The notes under the pieces: model-generated
What the model saw: the letters and a program-made list of their open reading frames with translations, nothing else
The model's database searches: none
What the model was told of the DNA's origin: nothing
Made by a program: the position numbers and the translations under genes
In this document: positions 1-9,163 of the stretch, piece after piece
Layout: every line of letters begins with the position of its first letter
How positions within the stretch are numbered: the stretch's first letter is position 1
Assembly (NCBI GenBank): GCA_046290575.1
Contig: JBKAGX010000005.1
Location: forward strand, 124,001 to 188,000
Source: JANQQJ01 sp046290575
GTDB lineage: Bacteria; Pseudomonadota; Alphaproteobacteria; SMXS01
Length of the DNA: 64,000 nt
Reading direction: 5' to 3'

Positions 1-1143
1 AAAGCCCGTATGGAACAGGCGCAGGCAGACGAAGATTATCTGCGTCATGCAGTCGATGAACTGCGGGCGCTGGCGCCCCAGCATGGGGAGGAAGAAGAGC
101 TTGCCGGCAGCCGCGCGCTGATGATGCATGGTGAGCAGGTCTCTGCAGAATTGGGTCAGGCCGCTGATGCCGTAACAGCCGACAAGGGCGCTGAAGCCAA
201 GCTTCGCGCCGCGCTGCGGCGGCTTGAGCGGGTTGCCGAAAAGGCGGGAGACCGGCTGGACGACGCAATTGAAGCCCTTGGCCGCGCTTACATGGAAACT
301 GAAGAAGCTGCCCGTGTGCTTGAAAGCACGGCGCGGGCGCTGCATTTCGACCCTCAGGCACTGGAAAGCACGGAAGAGAGGCTGTTTGCTTTGCGGGCCG
401 CGGCGCGCAAGCACAATTGCACGGTGGCCGAGCTGCCGGATGTGTCGGAACGCATGCGCGCGGAGCTTGAGGCGATCGATTCCGGTGGCAAGGAATTGGT
501 TGTCCTTCAGCGTGCTGTTGCCGAGGCGGAGGCCGCTTTTGTGGAGGCAGCACAGGCGCTCAGTAAGGCACGGACTGCCGCTGCTTCGAGACTCGACAAG
601 GCCGTCATGGGGGAGCTTCCACCCCTCAAGCTCGACAAGGCGATCTTCGAGACCGCCGTTGAACCGCTGCCGCGCGAGCGCTGGACTGCATCCGGCGCGG
701 ATGATGTCCGGTTTGAGGTAACGACCAATCCCGGCTCGCCCAGGGGGCCTTTGAACAAGATCGCATCCGGCGGTGAGTTGGCCCGGTTTGCGCTGGCTTT
801 GAAAGTCGTGCTCGCACAGTCCGACGGGCTACCGACCATGGTTTTCGATGAAATCGACCAGGGAGTCGGTGGCGCGGTCGCTGCTGCTGTGGGGGCCCGG
901 CTGGCGCGGTTGGCCACACAAGCCCAGATTCTGGTCGTAACCCATGCGCCGCAGGTTGCCGCGCGCGGCGGCCAACACTTCGTCGTCGGTAAGCTGCTGG
1001 ATGGGGAGGCAACACTCACCCGTGTTGAAGAGGTTGCAGGAGCCGCACGGCAGGAAGAAATCGCGCGCATGCTGGCAGGAGCCGAAGTGACCGATGAAGC
1101 CCGCGCAGCCGCCTCCCGGCTTTTGGAGGGCGCGGAGGCCTGA
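1..1143 (+). CDS. recN: DNA repair protein RecN, C-terminal part (5' end outside window)
   Basis: The reading frame is open from the first base, so the N-terminal Walker A half lies upstream of the window. RecN is an SMC-like ATPase that acts at DNA double-strand breaks during recombinational repair. The visible part has a long Ala/Glu-rich coiled-coil stretch, then the ABC signature ASGGELARF, the Walker B segment TMVFDEIDQGVGG and the following switch histidine in VVTHAPQVA, in the order expected for RecN. The stop overlaps the ligA start by one base (TGATG), so the two are probably co-translated. The recN-ligA order is common in Alphaproteobacteria. Identification is firm; only the missing 5' end limits it. 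Confidence 0.95.
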   Translation, partial: KARMEQAQADEDYLRHAVDELRALAPQHGEEEELAGSRALMMHGEQVSAELGQAADAVTADKGAEAKLRAALRRLERVAEKAGDRLDDAIEALGRAYMETEEAARVLESTARALHFDPQALESTEERLFALRAAARKHNCTVAELPDVSERMRAELEAIDSGGKELVVLQRAVAEAEAAFVEAAQALSKARTAAASRLDKAVMGELPPLKLDKAIFETAVEPLPRERWTASGADDVRFEVTTNPGSPRGPLNKIASGGELARFALALKVVLAQSDGLPTMVFDEIDQGVGGAVAAAVGARLARLATQAQILVVTHAPQVAARGGQHFVVGKLLDGEATLTRVEEVAGAARQEEIARMLAGAEVTDEARAAASRLLEGAEA

Positions 1144-3233
1144 TGAGCCGGCCGGTCGAGGAATTGAGCTTCGAAGATGCCGCCACAGAGCATCAGGCTT
1201 TGGCCGACGAGATCCGCGCGCATGACCAACGCTACTATGGACAAGATGCGCCGACGGTCTCCGACGCTGAATATGATGGTTTGCGGCAGCGACTGCTGGA
1301 GCTGGAGACCCGTTTTTCTGAACTCGTTACGCCGGACAGCCCGAGCCAGCGGGTCGGCGTGGCCCCGTCCTCCGGATTCTCCAAGGTCACCCATGCGCGT
1401 CCGATGCTGTCTTTGTCCAATGCCTTCAACGACGAGGATCTGCGTGACTTCGTCGACCGGGTCAGGCGGTTTCTGGGCCTTGGTGAAAGCGATGGGGTTG
1501 ACCTTGTGGCCGAACCCAAGATCGACGGATTGTCTGCATCCCTGCGTTATGAAGACGGGAAGCTTGTCGTCGGCGCGACCCGTGGCGACGGGCAGGTGGG
1601 TGAAAACATTACCCGAAACCTGCTGACTGTTGACGATATACCAGAGCAATTGGCGGGCCATGATGTTCCGGACATTCTGGAGATCCGCGGCGAGGTCTAT
1701 ATGGCCAAGCCTGACTTCTTCAGGCTCAACAAGGCGCAGCAGGAGGCCGGCAAAGCCCCTTTCGCAAACCCCCGCAACGCTGCTGCCGGTTCCCTTCGCC
1801 AGCTGGATGTCGAGATCACGCGTAGCCGCCCGCTGCGATTCTTTGCCTATGCCTGGGGCGAGGTAAGCGCGCTGCCGGCGCAAACCCAGCACGGCATGAT
1901 CGAGGCCATGGCGCGATTTGGCTTCCAGGTGAACCCGGAAACTACCCGTTGCGCGACGCTTGAAGAGGCGCTCGATGCCTATCGGCGGTTCGAGGCGATG
2001 CGGGCAGACCTGCCTTATGACATTGACGGCGTTGTCTACAAGGTGGACCGGCTGGACTGGCAGGATCGGCTCGGCATGGTCAGCCGCGCGCCGCGCTGGG
2101 CAATCGCACACAAATTTCCCGCCGAGCAGGCGACGACCGTGTTGCATGATATCGACATTCAGGTGGGCCGGACCGGCGCATTGACGCCTGTTGCCAAGCT
2201 GGAGCCGGTCACTGTTGGCGGGGTCGTCGTTTCCAATGCGACGCTGCACAATGAAGACGAGATCGCGCGCAAGGATATCCGCATCGGCGATACCGTGGTC
2301 GTGCAGCGGGCAGGCGACGTGATCCCGCAGATCGTGAGGGCGATCGAGGAAAAGCGCACTGACGATAGCCAACCCTATGAGTTCCCGAAGGTCTGCCCGG
2401 TTTGTGGCTCGCATGCGGAACGGGACGAGGGTGAAGCCGTGCGGCGCTGTACCGGCGGTCTGATCTGCGAGGCGCAACGGGTGGAGCGCCTGCGGCACTT
2501 TGTTTCCCGCAATGCATTCGACATCGAGGGCCTGGGCGAAAAGCAGGTGGCCGCGTTCTGGCGTGACGGGCGCATCAAGACGCCCGCCGACATCTTCAAG
2601 CTGCAAGCCGCTGAAGAGATTGCGGAAACCCCGCTCCGCGAAACAGAAGGCTGGGGTGAAAAGTCCGTCGAGAATTTGTTCGCTGCCATCGACGACAAGC
2701 GTGAGATCAGCCTCGACCGGTTCCTCTATGCGCTGGGGATCAGACATATCGGCCAGGAAAGCGCTCGCCTGTTGGCCAAGAGTTACGGTTCTCTCGAGGC
2801 GCTGCGGCAAGCCATGAAGGACTCTGCGCCGCGCGAGGGAGAGGCTTATGAGGCGTTGATCGACATTGACGGTATCGGGCCGAAGGTTGCTGATGCGTTG
2901 CTGGGGTTCTTCGCTGAAGAGCACAATCTGCAGGTCATTGAGGATTTGGTCGCTGAAATCAGCGTCGCGGATTATGAAGTTGAAGTGAGTGATTCACCTG
3001 TGGCGGGCCTTACGATCGTCTTCACGGGTTCGCTGGAAAAAATGACCCGCAGCGAAGCCAAGGCCCGGGCGGAAGCGCTGGGGGCGAAAGTCGCCGGATC
3101 CGTATCGAAAAAGACCGATTTGGTGGTCGCCGGTCCCGGTGCCGGCTCCAAGCTCAAAAAGGCGGTCGAGCTGGGCATTGAGACACTGGACGAAGACGGC
3201 TGGCTCGAGCGAATAAGCGCATCTGCCGGTTAG
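1143..3233 (+). CDS. ligA: NAD-dependent DNA ligase LigA
   Basis: Seals nicks in duplex DNA using NAD+ during replication and repair. The 696-residue length fits the family. The adenylation motif KIDG is at about residues 126-129, with the nucleotidyl acceptor Lys126. A four-cysteine zinc finger follows near residue 420 (CPVCG ... RRCTGGLIC), then the helix-hairpin-helix region (DIDGIGPKVADAL) and a C-terminal BRCT domain beginning about residue 617 (GLTIVFTGSLEKM). The ATG overlaps the recN stop by one base, which supports this start. All the expected domains are present and intact. It is most likely the essential replicative ligase. Confidence 0.98.
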   Translation: MSRPVEELSFEDAATEHQALADEIRAHDQRYYGQDAPTVSDAEYDGLRQRLLELETRFSELVTPDSPSQRVGVAPSSGFSKVTHARPMLSLSNAFNDEDLRDFVDRVRRFLGLGESDGVDLVAEPKIDGLSASLRYEDGKLVVGATRGDGQVGENITRNLLTVDDIPEQLAGHDVPDILEIRGEVYMAKPDFFRLNKAQQEAGKAPFANPRNAAAGSLRQLDVEITRSRPLRFFAYAWGEVSALPAQTQHGMIEAMARFGFQVNPETTRCATLEEALDAYRRFEAMRADLPYDIDGVVYKVDRLDWQDRLGMVSRAPRWAIAHKFPAEQATTVLHDIDIQVGRTGALTPVAKLEPVTVGGVVVSNATLHNEDEIARKDIRIGDTVVVQRAGDVIPQIVRAIEEKRTDDSQPYEFPKVCPVCGSHAERDEGEAVRRCTGGLICEAQRVERLRHFVSRNAFDIEGLGEKQVAAFWRDGRIKTPADIFKLQAAEEIAETPLRETEGWGEKSVENLFAAIDDKREISLDRFLYALGIRHIGQESARLLAKSYGSLEALRQAMKDSAPREGEAYEALIDIDGIGPKVADALLGFFAEEHNLQVIEDLVAEISVADYEVEVSDSPVAGLTIVFTGSLEKMTRSEAKARAEALGAKVAGSVSKKTDLVVAGPGAGSKLKKAVELGIETLDEDGWLERISASAG

Positions 3234-3388
3234 TCATTGATGTGTAATGATAAATGGATCACGCGTTGCTATGCAATTTCTGCATATCGACGGTGATATC
3301 TCCCCGCTTTCGATTCTTTAGCGGGCGCCTATATCTGCATCTGTGAGGCGGCGTAGTGTCGTCTCACTGTTGATATGAGGAACCTACC

Positions 3389-3538
3389 ATGTGGAAAGAA
3401 ATCGTTGAGTTTGTCACGCGTGACGAACACGCGTTCATGGAGGCCCTCGACGTCGTGACCCGCATTGTTGCCAATGACAATGTGGCTAATGATAACGAGG
3501 CGCTTTCCAGCGACGCCTCGCACCCTGAAGTCGCTTAA
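3389..3538 (+). CDS. Small 49-residue protein with two ANDN motifs, possible SspB/ClpXP substrate
   Basis: A 49-residue ORF with a GAGGA ribosome site eight bases before its ATG. I do not recognise the family. The first 27 residues look helical and acidic (MWKEIVEFVTRDEHAFMEAL). Residues 28-38 read VANDNVANDNE, a tandem five-residue repeat whose two copies differ at three of the four third codon positions in the A-N-D-N codons while keeping the same amino acids, which suggests protein-level constraint. ANDNEAL is identical to the first seven residues of the tmRNA tag encoded at 21121-21086. The chain ends in EVA. Alpha-type SspB is known to bind ANDN-type tags, so regulated delivery to ClpXP is my inference. 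It lies alone between ligA and convergent prmA. Confidence 0.7.
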   Translation: MWKEIVEFVTRDEHAFMEALDVVTRIVANDNVANDNEALSSDASHPEVA

Positions 3539-3596
3539 GAGGGCTTCGGGATGGCGGGGCGCCCGGCGCGGCCGGCGGCCTGTCTGAGTTTCTAGA

Positions 3597-4466
3597 TTAC
3601 TGTCTCCCCAAGACCAGGGTGACCCAGTCACCGATTTGGAAACGGCGAATACGCCGCAGGCCCCGGCCGCGATAGGCCGCAAAGACCCTGGCTTCCTGAT
3701 GCGTCAGGAAGCCGGAAAGAACCACTCTACTCTCAGGGGTTAAAACCTCTGACAAAGCAGATGCAAGGTCGACCAATGGCTGCGCCAGAATGTTGGCGGT
3801 GATCAGATCATAAGGAGCCCGCCCGCGAAGCGCGGGATGCGTCAGGCCGGCGGCGGTTACCGGGTCAATCCGGGTGCCGACGCCATTGTTTGTCGCGTTT
3901 TCCAGTGTGATCTCTGTAGAATCCGGGTCGATATCGCTGGCGGTGACAGTGCAGGGCCAGGTTTTGGCAATGGCGATCGCCAGCACGCCTGTACCGCATC
4001 CGAGGTCGAGCGGATTATAGATGCGCTGCGATTTGGCGAGACCATCAAGCGCCCGCAGGCAGCCCAGCGTCGTTTCATGCTGGCCTGTGCCGAACGCCAT
4101 GCCGGCATCAATCCGGATCGCGTAGCGGTTCCAGGGCTGCGGTGCGTGGTGGCTGCCATGCACATAATATCGCCCGGCGCGAACGACCTGATGGTGCCGC
4201 AGGGATTCCGCCACCCAGTCGACGGGCGGCACGTCCTGCATATGAATATCTTTTGAAGCGACCCCCGCGCGCTCCAGCGCCCTGGTCAGGACGGTTCGGT
4301 CGATTTCTTCGCCGTAGATGGCGTCGATTTGCCAGTTAGCGCCCGGCTCAATCGCAAAACTCGAAAGGGCAGGGGGCTGATCTTCCGGGGCTGCCCTCAA
4401 CAGTACGTCCTCAAGCCGGTCAACGGCTGATTTGTGAACCTCAATGGTCACCTGAACTGCCGTCAT
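3597..4466 (-). CDS. prmA: Ribosomal protein L11 methyltransferase PrmA
   Basis: SAM-dependent methyltransferase that methylates ribosomal protein L11. The 289-residue protein has the substrate-recognition N-terminal domain, then GMAFGTGQHETT, the SAM-binding loop LDLGCGTGVLAIA at about residues 153-165, and the catalytic-pocket motif TANILAQPL, all characteristic of PrmA. The start codon overlaps the stop of the upstream helicase gene by one base (TGATG on the minus strand), so the pair is probably co-translated. Residues after about 245 (SGFLTHQEARVFAAY) match the usual C-terminus. Nothing looks broken. Confidence 0.95.
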   Translation of the reverse strand: MTAVQVTIEVHKSAVDRLEDVLLRAAPEDQPPALSSFAIEPGANWQIDAIYGEEIDRTVLTRALERAGVASKDIHMQDVPPVDWVAESLRHHQVVRAGRYYVHGSHHAPQPWNRYAIRIDAGMAFGTGQHETTLGCLRALDGLAKSQRIYNPLDLGCGTGVLAIAIAKTWPCTVTASDIDPDSTEITLENATNNGVGTRIDPVTAAGLTHPALRGRAPYDLITANILAQPLVDLASALSEVLTPESRVVLSGFLTHQEARVFAAYRGRGLRRIRRFQIGDWVTLVLGRQ

Positions 4467-6748
4467 CAGGCCGGCTCTACAAATGAGTCCAGCACGCGTT
4501 TGGTGCCTGCTTTGTCAAATTCGATCTCCAGCTTGTTGCCTTCGACGTCGACAATCTGTCCGTAACCGAATTTCTGATGGAACACCCGCTCCCCGACCGC
4601 GTAATGGGAGGGTGCCGTTTCACTGACCAGAATCTTGTCGGCATGTTCGGTGATGACCGCGCCGCGCGCCGCGGTTCGGCTGCCTCTTTGACCGCCGCGC
4701 TGGCCACCATATTCATTGGCATAGCTGGAATAGCCCTGATAGTCGAACTGGTTCCCCTGATAGAGGCCGGGCGCTGCCTCGCGCTCAATATGTTCTTCCG
4801 GCAGCTCGCCGATGAACCGTGACGGCAGGGATGATTGCCATTGGCCGAAAACGCGGCGATTGGCGGCGGCGCTGATATAGGCACGCTCCCGCGCCCGCGT
4901 GATGCCGACATAGGCCAGCCGGCGTTCTTCCTCCAGCGACGCGTTGCCACCCTCGTCAAGCGCGCGCTGGTGCGGGAACAGGCCCTCTTCCCAACCGGGC
5001 AGGAAGACCGCCCTGAACTCCAGCCCTTTGGCGGCGTGCAAGGTCATCACATTGACCTTGTCGTCATCGGCCAGTTCGTCAATATCCGTCGCCAGGCTGA
5101 CATGTTCGAGAAAGCCGGTCAGATTGTCGAAGGGCTCCATGGCTCGGATCAGCTCCTGCAGATTATCGAGCCGGCCCGGCGCTTCCACCGACCGGTCCAT
5201 CTGCCACATTTCCGTATAGCCGGATTCGTCCAGTACGAACTCGGCCAACTCTGTATGCGGGATGGTGTCGAGCATCTTGCGCCAGCGGTCGAAATTCTCG
5301 CTGACCTCAGCCAGCGCTGCGCGGGCCTTGGGGCGCAGATCCTCGCTTTCGGCCAGCATTTTTGCTGCTATGGCGAGGGGCACCTGCTGCGATTGCTGGA
5401 CCGCGTGAAGTGCCCGCATGGCTGCATCGCCCAGGCCGCGCTTGGGCACATTGACAATGCGCTCGAACGCCAGATCGTCATCGGGCTGCTGCACCACGCG
5501 CAGATAGGCGATGGCGTCGCGAATCTCCTGCCGTTCATAGAATTTCAGGCCGCCGACCACACGGTAGGGCACGCCGATGGTCATAAACCGTTCTTCGAAT
5601 TCACGGGTCTGGAAACTGGCGCGGACGAGCACGGCCATCTGATTATAGAAAACCTCGTCCCGGTGCAGATTCTCGATGGTCTCGCCGATGGACCGCGCTT
5701 CCTCTTCCCCGTCCCAGACGCCCAGAACCTGGACCTTGTCGCCGCCATTGGCATCGGTCCACAAGGTCTTGCCGAGCCTTGATTGATTGGCGCTGATCAG
5801 GCCGGAGGCGGCACCCAGAATATGCGGCGTGGAGCGATAGTTCTGCTCCAGCCGGATGATTTTGGCGCCGGGAAAATCCTCTTCGAAACGCAAGATGTTG
5901 CCGACTTCGGCGCCCCGCCAGCCATAGATGCTCTGGTCGTCATCGCCGACGCAGCAGATATTGTGATGTGCCTGGGCCAGCAGCCGCAGCCACAGATATT
6001 GCGCGACATTGGTGTCCTGATACTCATCGACCAGAATGTATTTGAAGCGGCGGTGATATTCCGCCAGCACATCGGGGTGCTGGGTGAACAGCGTGAGATT
6101 GTGCATCAGCAGATCGCCGAAATCCGCCGCGTTCAAGGTCTGCAGCCGTTCCTGATAGGCCCGGTAGAGTAGTCCGCCGCGCCCATCGGCAAAGGCGTAG
6201 GCGTCTTCTTCCGGAATTTTATCTGGCGTCAGCCCGCGGTTTTTCCATCGATCGATAATTCCCGCGAACACACGCGGCGGCCAGCGCTTGTCATCAATGC
6301 CTTCGGCCTGGATAAGCTGCTTGATCAGTCTGATCTGATCGTCGGTATCCAGGATCGAAAAATTGCTGCGCAGTCCCACCAGTTCCGCATGGCGGCGCAG
6401 GATGCGGGCGGCAACAGCATGAAACGTCCCCAGCCAGGGCATGCCTTCGACCGTTTGGCCGATCAGCTCAGCCACCCGGTTCTGCATTTCCCGGGCGGCT
6501 TTATTGGTGAAGGTCACGGCCAGCATCTGGCTTGGCCAGGCTTTACCAGAGTGCAGAATATGGGCCAGCCGCGTGGTCAGTGCGCGGGTTTTGCCTGTGC
6601 CGGCACCGGCCAGCACCAGCACCGGACCGTCCAGCGTGATGACAGCCTCGCGTTGCGGCGGGTTCAGCGTCGCCAGATAGGGTGCCTCGGCCTGGGGGTG
6701 TGGCTGTGGGGCATCGCCTATGGTGTTCAAGTCGAAAGGGTCGGACAT
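4466..6748 (-). CDS. UvrD/PcrA-type superfamily 1 DNA helicase
   Basis: ATP-driven 3'-5' DNA helicase for excision repair and for clearing recombination intermediates. The 760 residues contain Walker A (AGAGTGKTRALTTR, about residues 48-61), motif II (VDEYQDTN), motif III (CCVGDDDQSIYGWRGA), motif IV (LEQNYRST) and motif VI (YVGITRARERAYI). The C-terminal about 60 residues, after a Gly/Arg/Tyr-rich linker, form the Tudor-like domain seen in PcrA (VFHQKFGYGQIVDVEGN) that contacts RNA polymerase in studied members. I cannot tell UvrD from PcrA naming by sequence alone. It is followed directly by prmA with a one-base overlap. Confidence 0.95.
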   Translation of the reverse strand: MSDPFDLNTIGDAPQPHPQAEAPYLATLNPPQREAVITLDGPVLVLAGAGTGKTRALTTRLAHILHSGKAWPSQMLAVTFTNKAAREMQNRVAELIGQTVEGMPWLGTFHAVAARILRRHAELVGLRSNFSILDTDDQIRLIKQLIQAEGIDDKRWPPRVFAGIIDRWKNRGLTPDKIPEEDAYAFADGRGGLLYRAYQERLQTLNAADFGDLLMHNLTLFTQHPDVLAEYHRRFKYILVDEYQDTNVAQYLWLRLLAQAHHNICCVGDDDQSIYGWRGAEVGNILRFEEDFPGAKIIRLEQNYRSTPHILGAASGLISANQSRLGKTLWTDANGGDKVQVLGVWDGEEEARSIGETIENLHRDEVFYNQMAVLVRASFQTREFEERFMTIGVPYRVVGGLKFYERQEIRDAIAYLRVVQQPDDDLAFERIVNVPKRGLGDAAMRALHAVQQSQQVPLAIAAKMLAESEDLRPKARAALAEVSENFDRWRKMLDTIPHTELAEFVLDESGYTEMWQMDRSVEAPGRLDNLQELIRAMEPFDNLTGFLEHVSLATDIDELADDDKVNVMTLHAAKGLEFRAVFLPGWEEGLFPHQRALDEGGNASLEEERRLAYVGITRARERAYISAAANRRVFGQWQSSLPSRFIGELPEEHIEREAAPGLYQGNQFDYQGYSSYANEYGGQRGGQRGSRTAARGAVITEHADKILVSETAPSHYAVGERVFHQKFGYGQIVDVEGNKLEIEFDKAGTKRVLDSFVEPA

Positions 6749-6847
6749 GTATTTCTTCTACAACATGGTGGCGCGCTTCACATCCATCGTATTAGGCTAT
6801 GAACAGCTATTGGCGGATTGAGGCTAAACTCTGGGAGGGGGAACTTC

Positions 6848-7372
6848 ATGATCAGATACGCATTGGCAGTTGCGTGCTCGGCGGCTATCGCTTTTTCGTC
6901 GTCCGTGGCAGCAGCGCAGGATTTCCGCTTCGGTCAGCCATTTGAAGGCATCAGCATCAAGGCGGGTTTCAGTTTCAAGTTTGGCGAAACCAAACGCACC
7001 GAACAGGGCCCTCAGTTCAGAATGGCAATCGAAGCTGGCTCTGAGCACAATGTTGGTTACGGCGTTGGCGACGAAGTCTATCGTTCGGCTTCCCTGTCGG
7101 GGCTGCAGTGGGACATGGGGGAACAGCTGCGGCTCAACCTTGGCGGCCTTGAGGCTTACCGCTACGACTATGGCGAGGTCACGGCGTTCCCCGCTCTGAA
7201 CGTTGATGGCGAGCGCGAAGGGGTAAGCTGCTACGTCCTTTGCATCGTGATCGGTGTTCTGCTCGTCGGTGGGATTATCTGGCTCGCAACCGATGACGAC
7301 GATGATGATGGCAATATCAGGCGCCGCACCAGCGGCAACGATCGCGACGAAGTCATTATCGAGATCAACTAG
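6848..7372 (+). CDS. Small secreted or membrane protein of unknown function
   Basis: I do not recognise a family. Starting at 6848, where GGGAGGGGGAAC gives a good ribosome site, the 174-residue product begins with a signal peptide (MIRYALAVACSAAIAFSSSVAAAQ) and a probable cleavage site after AAA. The middle about 90 residues look like beta strands with charged and aromatic alternation (FRFGQPFEGISIKAGFSFKFG). A single hydrophobic segment follows (CYVLCIVIGVLLVGGIIWLA), then a run of six Asp and a charged tail. An upstream in-frame ATG at 6818 would place 10 residues ahead of the signal peptide and is less likely. It may be a periplasmic domain with a C-terminal membrane anchor. It is divergent from the helicase gene. 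Confidence 0.75.
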   Translation: MIRYALAVACSAAIAFSSSVAAAQDFRFGQPFEGISIKAGFSFKFGETKRTEQGPQFRMAIEAGSEHNVGYGVGDEVYRSASLSGLQWDMGEQLRLNLGGLEAYRYDYGEVTAFPALNVDGEREGVSCYVLCIVIGVLLVGGIIWLATDDDDDDGNIRRRTSGNDRDEVIIEIN

Positions 7373-7378
7373 CGGCGC

Positions 7379-9154
7379 TTAATCTCCATGTTCTTCGCGG
7401 CGCTCGTCGAGGAGCGCGCGGTTGTAGGCGGAGAGCGCATCCCGGTGGTGCAAAATGCCGACGATCTGGCGTGAGTCCGGATCGTCCAGAACGGGGATGT
7501 GGTCTTCATGGGTTACATCCATGATCGACAGGGCTTTTTGAAGGTTGTCTGTCTCGAACAGAATCTGCTGCGCCGGGTGGGCTATATCGGCCACCCGGAT
7601 CAGATCGCCGGTGTCGTCAGCAAAGGTGGTCTCATCAATATCGTGCGGTGCAATCTGGCCGGTAAAGACGCCCTCCGTAGATCGCACAAAAACAGTTCCG
7701 TGCGGCGAGAGCGCAAGCTTGACGCGCAGTTGGGTCAGGTTCTCATCTTCCCCGACCGTGCGGTAGTCGGTGGTCATCACGTCCCCGACCGGCAGAGTCT
7801 GCAGCACATGCCCGGCCCGGCCGCCGCGCAGATCGAGTCCGCGTCGCTCCAGCTGTTTTTGAAAGAACGACCGGCCATAGGATTGTGACATGATCAGGCT
7901 AGCGGTCGCTGTCGCCACCATCACGGCGATGGACAGTTCGTAGTCGGCCACAAGTTCAAATACGATCAGAAAAGTCGAGATCGGTGCGCCCAGGACGGCA
8001 CCGGCCAACGCGCCCATGCCCACGATGGCGTAGAGGCCGTGCGATGCGGCCAGCTCTGGAAAGACCATGGACGCGATAATGCCATACGCGCTACCGGTCA
8101 TTGCCCCGACGAACAGCGATGGGCTGAACACACCGCCGCCAAATCCCGAGCCCAGGCTGATAGCGGTCGCTGCGGTTTTCAGCACGATCAGCGTCAACAT
8201 GAGGGTGAGGGGCAGTTGTTCACGCAACGCGGCATCGGTCGCCTCGTAACCGACGCCCAGAATATGCGGGTAGAAGACCGCGATCATGCCGACCAGGAGG
8301 CCGCCCAGCACCGGATGTGACCAGCGCGGCAAGGGTACGTACTTTTTCATGCCGTCTTCGACAAGGAAGACACTGCGGGTGAATAGAATTGCGGCCACTG
8401 CACAGACAGCGCCCAGAAGGACAAAGGCCGGGAACTCCCAGAACGACACGATCGCGTATTCGGGAATGATGAATGCCGGGAAGTTGCCGTAGTGGGCCCG
8501 GGTGACCAGCGTGCCGACAACACTGGCCATCACGATGGGCGCGAAGGCTCGTAACGCGTAGTGCCCCAAAACGACTTCCAGCGCGAAGAATACACCTGCA
8601 ATCGGGGCGTTGAACGATGCGGCGACGGCGGCGGCCACGCCGCAGCCCAAAAGCGTTCGCCCCTGGCTGGGGCTCAGGCGCATGCGTTCTGCCGCGCTTG
8701 AGGCCAGAGTAGCCCCCAGATGGACAATCGGGCCTTCGCGGCCGGTTGATGCTCCGGCCCCCATACTGGTCGCCGAAATGACCGCAGATGCCATCCCCTG
8801 GCGAAATGACATGCGCGTGTTGGAAATGGCATTGGCGGCGATCACGTCGGCGATGCCCAGGGCCCGGTGGTCTTTCATGAAGACCCGCAGCATGGCTGCA
8901 ACGACGAGTCCGCCGATGATTGGCGCGATCATGATGCGCCACCAGGGCTGGTTTGCGGCCTGGCTGGCGACGTCCTCGCCGCTGAACCCCATCAGGACAA
9001 TCTGCACCAGGTCGATGAGTTCACGAAAGCCGATCGCGCCATAGGCGACCAGCAGACCGATGAAGATGGCGAGAACATAGAGGCGGACGTGCTGATTCAG
9101 GCGCAGGAAGCGGAGCCAGCTTCGCCCACTCTCCATGCTGCCGCTGCGGTCCAC
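7379..9154 (-). CDS. ClC-type chloride channel or H+/Cl- exchanger with CBS domains
   Basis: Integral membrane anion transporter. The 591 residues contain about ten hydrophobic segments and the ClC selectivity motifs: GAGASTGREGPIVHLG at about 132-147, where GREGP carries the gating glutamate, and GSGFGGGVFSPSLFVGAMTG at about 336-355. The C-terminal cytosolic part (from about 450) is a CBS pair: LPVGDVMTTDYRTVGEDENL and the second half ending in HIPVLDDPDSRQIVGILHHR. CBS pairs in relatives bind adenosine nucleotides and tune transport. Whether it is a channel or a proton exchanger cannot be read safely. The upstream DUF4399 gene is co-directional, ending 9 bases before this start. Confidence 0.93.
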   Translation of the reverse strand: MDRSGSMESGRSWLRFLRLNQHVRLYVLAIFIGLLVAYGAIGFRELIDLVQIVLMGFSGEDVASQAANQPWWRIMIAPIIGGLVVAAMLRVFMKDHRALGIADVIAANAISNTRMSFRQGMASAVISATSMGAGASTGREGPIVHLGATLASSAAERMRLSPSQGRTLLGCGVAAAVAASFNAPIAGVFFALEVVLGHYALRAFAPIVMASVVGTLVTRAHYGNFPAFIIPEYAIVSFWEFPAFVLLGAVCAVAAILFTRSVFLVEDGMKKYVPLPRWSHPVLGGLLVGMIAVFYPHILGVGYEATDAALREQLPLTLMLTLIVLKTAATAISLGSGFGGGVFSPSLFVGAMTGSAYGIIASMVFPELAASHGLYAIVGMGALAGAVLGAPISTFLIVFELVADYELSIAVMVATATASLIMSQSYGRSFFQKQLERRGLDLRGGRAGHVLQTLPVGDVMTTDYRTVGEDENLTQLRVKLALSPHGTVFVRSTEGVFTGQIAPHDIDETTFADDTGDLIRVADIAHPAQQILFETDNLQKALSIMDVTHEDHIPVLDDPDSRQIVGILHHRDALSAYNRALLDERREEHGD

Positions 9155-9163
9155 CGTCGTTTT

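Noticed and set aside
507..2924. An 805-codon open frame on the minus strand across recN and ligA
   Set aside because: It is antisense to two clear genes with intact domains and its translation has no recognisable motif; high-GC codon bias on the other strand explains it.
4835..6172. Plus-strand frames of 315 and 129 codons opposite the helicase gene
   Set aside because: They mirror the helicase codons and show no independent start signal or domain.
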